The notes beneath the pieces were generated by a model. It did not search any database, was not told the origin of the DNA, and saw only the letters and a program-made list of their open reading frames with translations. The position numbers and the translations under genes are program-made. A stretch of 27,181 bases of DNA, taken from the NCBI GenBank assembly GCA_016212295.1, contig JACRGO010000148.1:1-27181 (forward strand), in the 5' to 3' direction. Positions 24,001 through 27,181 of this stretch are shown here, piece by piece (the first letter of the stretch is position 1; every line of letters starts with the position of its first letter). Origin of the DNA: Nitrospinota bacterium (lineage in GTDB: Bacteria > Nitrospinota > Nitrospinia > JACRGO01).

Positions 24001-24545
24001 GCCTCGTCCCATGGGACCGGTATAAATGGTTCCAAGCCCCGTTGGAAATATTTCTTGTCCGGGAGCCCGGTAGCGGTCCTTGGAAAACCGTCATTCACCC
24101 ATTCCATGAAACCCTTCCTGACCAGCGGGCTCTTGGGCCTTCTGTCGGAATATATTCTCCTGGCCATGACCAGTCCTTTATTGCAGCAACGTGGGTCCCA
24201 TCTGTGGGACGCCTTGTTTCCCAATTGGTCCGTGGCCTTGCCGAAGCCGTAAGACGGCGAAATCCTGACCACAACGTCGTTCTTCACGTGGGCCTTTAAC
24301 AGACAGTTATGCGTGTCGTTCGGTACGCAGAGGAAAACAAAATCGCTGTCCACTTTCCACATATTCCGGTACACATTCTCCCAGTCCCGGCTCGGATAGG
24401 CGGCGAGCGGATTGTCAACCGATACCGGTGCCAGATACGTAGAGGCGGCAAAGGCGTTCTTCCCCATCACGAGCATTCCCATGGTGGCGGAAAGCTTCAG
24501 AAAACTCCGTCTCTCTATTTTACTTTTGCTAAAATCTTTCTCCAT
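21045..24545 (-). CDS. nxrA: NXR/NarG-type periplasmic molybdoenzyme catalytic subunit
   Basis: 1166 residues, Mo-bisMGD family, DMSO reductase type II. A Tat signal is clear (ERRSFLKLSATMGMLVMG, residues 11-28), so the enzyme faces the periplasm. The N-terminal Fe-S motif is CVPNDTHNC: Cys 73, Asp 77 and Cys 81 take the positions of NarG His-Cys-Cys, with Cys 121 completing the set. Asp 280 in HTDLAPGTP aligns with the NarG molybdenum ligand. The sequence is of the NxrA/archaeal pNarG type (for example KMPCAHWISEARLKGTK at about 318-334). It would oxidise nitrite to nitrate, or in the reverse direction reduce nitrate; context with an aerobic oxidase favours the former. GGGGGAGG lies about 5 bases before ATG. 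First gene of nxrABC. Confidence 0.9.
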   Translation of the reverse strand: MEKDFSKSKIERRSFLKLSATMGMLVMGKNAFAASTYLAPVSVDNPLAAYPSRDWENVYRNMWKVDSDFVFLCVPNDTHNCLLKAHVKNDVVVRISPSYGFGKATDQLGNKASHRWDPRCCNKGLVMARRIYSDRRPKSPLVRKGFMEWVNDGFPRTATGLPDKKYFQRGLEPFIPVPWDEAFSIATRAMLNISTTYSGDKGAELLKKQDYDPEMIKAMKGAGVKTMKFRGGMALLGITRVFGQIRQGQMMALLDQYIRKVDAKDAQAAKGLDSYTWHTDLAPGTPMVTGHQAFDYDIANFEHAKLVIMLGTNMIATKMPCAHWISEARLKGTKIVDVSIDYHASANKADEVIIIRAGTDAALGLGMCHVIIKEKLFDPQYLKANTDMPLLIRTDNWKGLKASDIIKDYQLAPLSNCIEVLPDDAKWPLPFAAHSKHLVKQSLRNSWGDAVMWDLKTKAPVVVTRDECGVKFKDKGIDPALEGDFEVTLADGSKVKVTTVFQLQKEYLDEFTPENTSAITWAPKDAIVSLAREVAQNKAKTIIATGAGNNHHFNMHLKDKALILLCALTDNIGHVGGACIGNFVGNYRVSLFAGQGQFNYENPFDAELDATKMARVEPYLKFESSHFYNYGDRPLRVGNKLYTDSTHMPTPTKVMWQSNSNSSVGNCKGHFDLVINTLPRWELLMYNEWNWTGSCEYSDIVWAVDSWLEAKFTDMSASCTNSFLYCLPITPMKRVFDSKSDMEVYAGIGKAMTSLTGDQRFADFWKFILVDGKSEPYLQRIFNASNATRGYKVDEVAAKAKEGIPTLMMNRTYPRVSGWENGEEGKPYATKTGRLEFYKDEPRWLECGENLTNYREPIDATFHEPNVIVGKSRACNPDSPEKYGLERDGNSLTIAENRQGRHVVKTTKELMATQHPLHKEGYRFIFNTPKYRHSAHTTPIDTDLMTAWYGPFGDMYRHDKRKPSVGEGYVDINPLDARELGIDEGDYVWIDGDPGDRPYRGWKPGTKEYELARCMARARYFWGCPRGVTRMYFSAYTATYGSIEGAKTRADGLAKNPRTSYQAMFRFGSHQSTTRAWLSPTLMTDTMTHKMNMGQAILKGFEADVHAANGAPKESFVKFTKAESGDPDGKVWRAAALGYRPTYENDAMKKYLSAGFVTAEAASKKS

Positions 24546-24908
24546 AATTACCTCCCCCTAAATGTTAAGATTGAGAAGTCCACAAAAAGAAAAACCGATT
24601 GAGAAATTTTCCCCCACCACCTCCTTTTTTCTTTAATGTTTAATTTTTGAAATGGCGGCAGCCATTCCAAAATAACCATTTTCGGGGCGGTACCCCGATT
24701 AATAATCAATGATATTGCGGTATTCAAGCAGGAATGAAAAGCTTTGAAACCTGGTTGCCGGCCTCCAACCCCCAGGATTTTGGCCGGCTCCAATCCACTT
24801 TTAGCTAAATATCATAAAAAAATGGATGAAGAAATTTAACAAATTTTTACTTTTATGTCAAGAACAAATTAAACTTTTTTTAAAAAATCATAAAAATTGG
24901 TAGTAGAA
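24546..24908. promoter_or_regulatory. nxrA upstream leader region with hairpins
   Basis: No gene is seen. Read toward nxrA (minus strand) there are short stems: GCCGGCC/GGCCGGC (24757-24788), TCGGGG/CCCCGA (24682-24698) and AATGGC/GCCATT (24651-24666), followed by a second SD-like AGGAGGTGG at about 24620 with no plausible start codon behind it. The region probably contains the nxr promoter, but I cannot pick -35/-10 or activator sites with confidence. The distal part (24800-24900) is very AT-rich. Confidence 0.45.
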
Positions 24909-25110
24909 CTCAGGTTTCAGGTTTCAGGGGACAGGGGACAGAAGACAGAAAGACGGAAGGCAGAGGACAGAAAAATAACGGGGTTTTAATAGTTATCGGG
25001 ATATATAGCGCCATTAGGAGGCACATTAAAAAACTGCCCTCTGCCTTCCGCCCACTGATACCTGATCCCTGACACCTGCACCCTGCCCCTGTCCCTGTCC
25101 CCTGCCTCTC
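24909..25110. repeat. purine/pyrimidine-asymmetric inverted repeat
   Basis: A GGACAG/GGCAGAGG-rich arm (about 24909-24976) faces a CCCTCTGCCTTCCG...CCTGTCCC arm (about 25037-25110), imperfect reverse complements around a 60-base centre. The same units occur at 213-243 and 8969-9040, including a shared 15-mer (ATCCCTGACACCTGC). A dispersed intergenic element is likely. Confidence 0.7.
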
Positions 25111-25173
25111 AAAAACGCCGCGATTGAAATCCGCAGGGGTTTGTTTTAGACTTGATTGTCAATTGTTGCCTTA

Positions 25174-25357
25174 ACACACCCCGGCCTTCGGCCACCCCTC
25201 TCAAGAGGGGAATTTTTAAAAGGAAAAAATTTTAAATCGCCGGTGGTATGATTTCCAGCGGTTTGCCGCGACGCCTTATTCCTTAACCCCATATTGAAAG
25301 GGCGCCACCACCTATAAATTCCCCTCTTTAGAGGGGTGGCCGAAGGCCGGGGTGTGT
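25174..25357. repeat. MITE-like element with 42-bp terminal inverted repeats
   Basis: The arms 25174-25215 and 25316-25357 are reverse complements at 41 of 42 positions. Each arm is itself two small palindromes, GGCCTTCGGCC and CCCCTCT-AGAGGGG. The 100-base centre has no gene. No target-site duplication is evident. It occupies the gap upstream of the aminotransferase gene. Confidence 0.85.
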
Positions 25358-25443
25358 CAGTGGGCTTCTTATTGCAATCGCATGTTTGCCTTTCAGGGTA
25401 AACGTTTTTGTCAAAACAACTTCTAAATTTTTGGAGAAAAACC

Positions 25444-26658
25444 TTGGAATTCGATCACGCCTCCAGATTGACACAGCGGGTTAAGGTCCTTAAGCCATCC
25501 ATAACCCTCGCCATTGCCGCCAGGGCAAAAAAATTAAAGGCTGAAGGAGTGGATATACTGAGCTTCGGGGCAGGAGAACCGGATTTCGACACGCCGGACA
25601 ATATAAAGGAAGCTGGAATAAAGGCAATAAAATCCGGTTTCACCAAATACACCGAGGTGGGCGGAATCCCGGAATTAAAGAAGGCGATCATTGAAAAATT
25701 CCAAAGAGACCAGGGACTCGCCTACGGTCCGGACCAGATACTGGTGTCCTGCGGGGCCAAGCACTCCTTATATAATCTAGCGGTGTCCCTCTTCGAGGCG
25801 GGCGACGAAGTCATCATCCCGGCCCCCTACTGGGTGACTTTTCCAGAGCAGGTGAGTTACGCCGGCGCCACGCCTGTCATAATCCCCACCAAGGAATCGA
25901 ACCGCTTCGCTCTGGAAGCGGCCGATTTGCGGAAGGCAGTGACTAAAAAAACCAAGGCCGTGATATTAAACAGTCCGAACAACCCCACAGGGGAAATTCT
26001 TCCACGGGAAACCCTGGCTGAAGTCGCGGAATTCGCGGTGGAAAACAAAATTTACGTTATATCGGACGAGTGTTATGAAAAGCTCCTTTATGAAGGCGCG
26101 GAACATGTCTCAATCGCCACGCTGGGTAACGCTATAAAGGAGCAAACCATTATAGTGAACGCCGTGTCCAAGACCTATTCCATGACAGGATGGAGGATTG
26201 GATACGCCGCCGGCCCCAGGGAGATCATAAAGGCAATGGACACGGTGCAGAGCCAGGCCACCTCCAACCCCACATCCATCGCGCAGAAGGCCGCGGTTGA
26301 GGCGCTGGCCGGCCCGCAGGAGGTGGTTGCAGAAAGGAACAAGGAATTCCAAAAGCGCAGGGACCACATAGTGGACGGCTTGAACAAGATTGACGGCATA
26401 ACCTGCCTCAAGCCCTCAGGCGCCTTTTATGTGTTTCCAAATGTCTCAAGGCTATACGGCAAAAAATACAAGGGCAAGGCAATAGACGGCTCTATTTCCT
26501 TTTCGGAGTTTCTCCTTGAGGCGGCCAAGGTGGCTGTTGTTCCAGGGATAGGCTTCGGGTCGGACGCCCATATCCGACTCTCCTACCCCTACTCAATCGA
26601 TTTCATTTCCGAGGGGGTGAAGAGGATAAGGGAAGCGGTTTCCAGGCTGGCAAAGTGA
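25444..26658 (+). CDS. aspartate-type aminotransferase (class I, PLP)
   Basis: A 404-residue fold-type I aminotransferase of the bacterial aspartate aminotransferase Ib kind. Visible segments are SFGAGEPDFDTP, GFTKYTEVGGIPELKKAI, CGAKHSLYNL, APYWVTFPEQ, LNSPNNPTG, SDECYEKLLYEG, the PLP-lysine segment NAVSKTYSMTGWRIGY and a C-terminal RLSYPYS with the carboxylate-binding arginine. It interconverts aspartate and oxaloacetate; some members also act on prephenate. The start is TTG 25444, because GGAG lies 7 bases upstream and the conserved region begins soon after; the frame runs back to a TTG at 25408. Its stop is one base from the following small gene. Confidence 0.9.
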   Translation: MEFDHASRLTQRVKVLKPSITLAIAARAKKLKAEGVDILSFGAGEPDFDTPDNIKEAGIKAIKSGFTKYTEVGGIPELKKAIIEKFQRDQGLAYGPDQILVSCGAKHSLYNLAVSLFEAGDEVIIPAPYWVTFPEQVSYAGATPVIIPTKESNRFALEAADLRKAVTKKTKAVILNSPNNPTGEILPRETLAEVAEFAVENKIYVISDECYEKLLYEGAEHVSIATLGNAIKEQTIIVNAVSKTYSMTGWRIGYAAGPREIIKAMDTVQSQATSNPTSIAQKAAVEALAGPQEVVAERNKEFQKRRDHIVDGLNKIDGITCLKPSGAFYVFPNVSRLYGKKYKGKAIDGSISFSEFLLEAAKVAVVPGIGFGSDAHIRLSYPYSIDFISEGVKRIREAVSRLAK

Positions 26659-26659
26659 A

Positions 26660-26998
26660 ATGGACATAGATTGGATAAAGAAAAAGATCAAGGAAGAAAA
26701 TTATGAATTTTCGGCTCACGCCGAAGAAGAGCGCCAGGCTGGCAAACTCATGGTTTCTGAAATTGAATCGGCTTTGCTTGAGAGTGAGATACAAGGAGGT
26801 AGAATCACTGTTAAAGGAAAGAAAGAGTTTCAATCAGCAGATATGCATTCCTGTTACGTCATATTAAGGAGGCGGACAATGAAACATTGCATTGTTGTTG
26901 TAATGATATGCTGTTCCGTCCTGATGGGAAATTTTTCCCACGCGGAATTTCTCAAACAACCCCCCACATACTCCAGCAGTTTGACCGTAACAGTTTAG
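26660..26998 (+). CDS. DUF4258-like small protein with aberrant C-terminus
   Basis: A 112-residue frame. Residues 1-45 (IKKKIKEENYEFSAHAEEER, then KLMVSEIESALLESEI) match the start of DUF4258 proteins, which are small and often toxin-like, with the conserved H-A-x-x-E/R-R turn. The usual second half (beta strands with a GYT or VVxGY motif) is missing; the sequence changes character at about residue 46. From residue 74 an in-frame ATG (26879) sits 6-7 bases after AAGGAGG and opens a 39-residue signal-peptide-like stretch (MKHCIVVVMICCSVLMGNF). This may be a separate gene, or a remnant of the small zinc-finger partner often found after DUF4258. I regard the locus as probably broken. Confidence 0.55.
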   Translation: MDIDWIKKKIKEENYEFSAHAEEERQAGKLMVSEIESALLESEIQGGRITVKGKKEFQSADMHSCYVILRRRTMKHCIVVVMICCSVLMGNFSHAEFLKQPPTYSSSLTVTV

Positions 26999-27181
26999 CC
27001 CAAATTTTTTAGAGCGCATCACGGCTTCAGCTTGAGTTTTGGTATAGAGCCTACGCATAAATTAAAAAACAACAAATCAATTTTAAAAAACCCAACAAAA
27101 TCAATGAGTTAGGATTTTAGGGTCTATGGGTAAATTGAAAACCAGTAAATATAAACTTGTCAATTTTGAAGCAGTCCCATA

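Noticed and set aside
19836-24602. Many long plus-strand open frames opposite nxrA and nxrB
   Set aside because: They are antisense shadows of GC-rich coding sequence with no family motifs or SD sequences.
24548-24793. 81-codon minus-strand frame in the nxrA leader
   Set aside because: The translation has no protein-like pattern and runs over the nxrA SD; it is best seen as leader sequence.

Overview
The window reads as a chromosomal segment of an uncultured-type, aerobic or nitrite/nitrate-respiring bacterium. Its most diagnostic locus is a periplasmic nitrite oxidoreductase-type (NXR) molybdoenzyme cluster, of the kind known from Nitrospira, Nitrospina and anammox bacteria. A Nitrospirota/Nitrospinota-like or related deep lineage fits, but no rRNA or phylogenetic marker is present, so the taxonomy is an inference. 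TTG starts preceded by good Shine-Dalgarno (SD) sequences recur (scpA, scpB, the aminotransferase). Intergenic spaces are full of palindromic repeats.

Layout. 1-156: C-terminal end of an IS630-type transposase cut by the window edge. 243-6555 (minus strand): scpA and scpB (chromosome segregation), an alpha-glucan phosphorylase, a TIGR00374-type flippase-like membrane protein and a class V aminotransferase/cysteine desulfurase. 6753-7976 (plus): a response-regulator receiver fused to a metallo-beta-lactamase-fold hydrolase. 8199-15064 (plus): an A-type haem-copper oxidase locus in the order coxIII, SCO-type copper chaperone, coxII, coxI, haem A synthase, then a 35-residue one-helix protein and a DUF420 membrane protein. 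This locus is interrupted between haem A synthase and the small protein by an AT-richer three-gene cassette (13530-14522). Its first and third genes are visibly decayed by internal deletion and frameshift.

15524-24545 (minus) is the respiratory molybdoenzyme region, transcribed nxrA (Tat-exported Mo-bisMGD catalytic subunit), nxrB (four-cluster Fe-S subunit), nxrC (secreted haem b subunit), a TorD-type chaperone, a four-cluster ferredoxin, a second TorD-type chaperone and an Mrp/NBP35 Fe-S carrier ATPase. The simplest model is that the chaperones and Mrp mature NxrA/NxrB in the cytoplasm, the Tat system exports the A-B pair, NxrC joins in the periplasm, and electrons pass to a periplasmic carrier and on to the oxidase encoded upstream. 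Nitrate reduction by the same enzyme cannot be excluded from sequence.

24546-25443 is a long non-coding stretch with the nxrA leader, a purine/pyrimidine-rich inverted repeat and a near-perfect 42-bp inverted repeat. 25444-26658 encodes an aspartate-type aminotransferase, followed one base later by a small protein with a DUF4258-like start and an aberrant C-terminus.

The points most worth a second look are the oxidase subunit I, which has a YS motif but appears to lack the K-channel Thr/Lys; the decayed TIGR04255-type cassette; the unlisted 35-residue membrane protein; the NXR cluster with two chaperones and a ferredoxin; and the many different palindromic elements, several of which abut stop codons.
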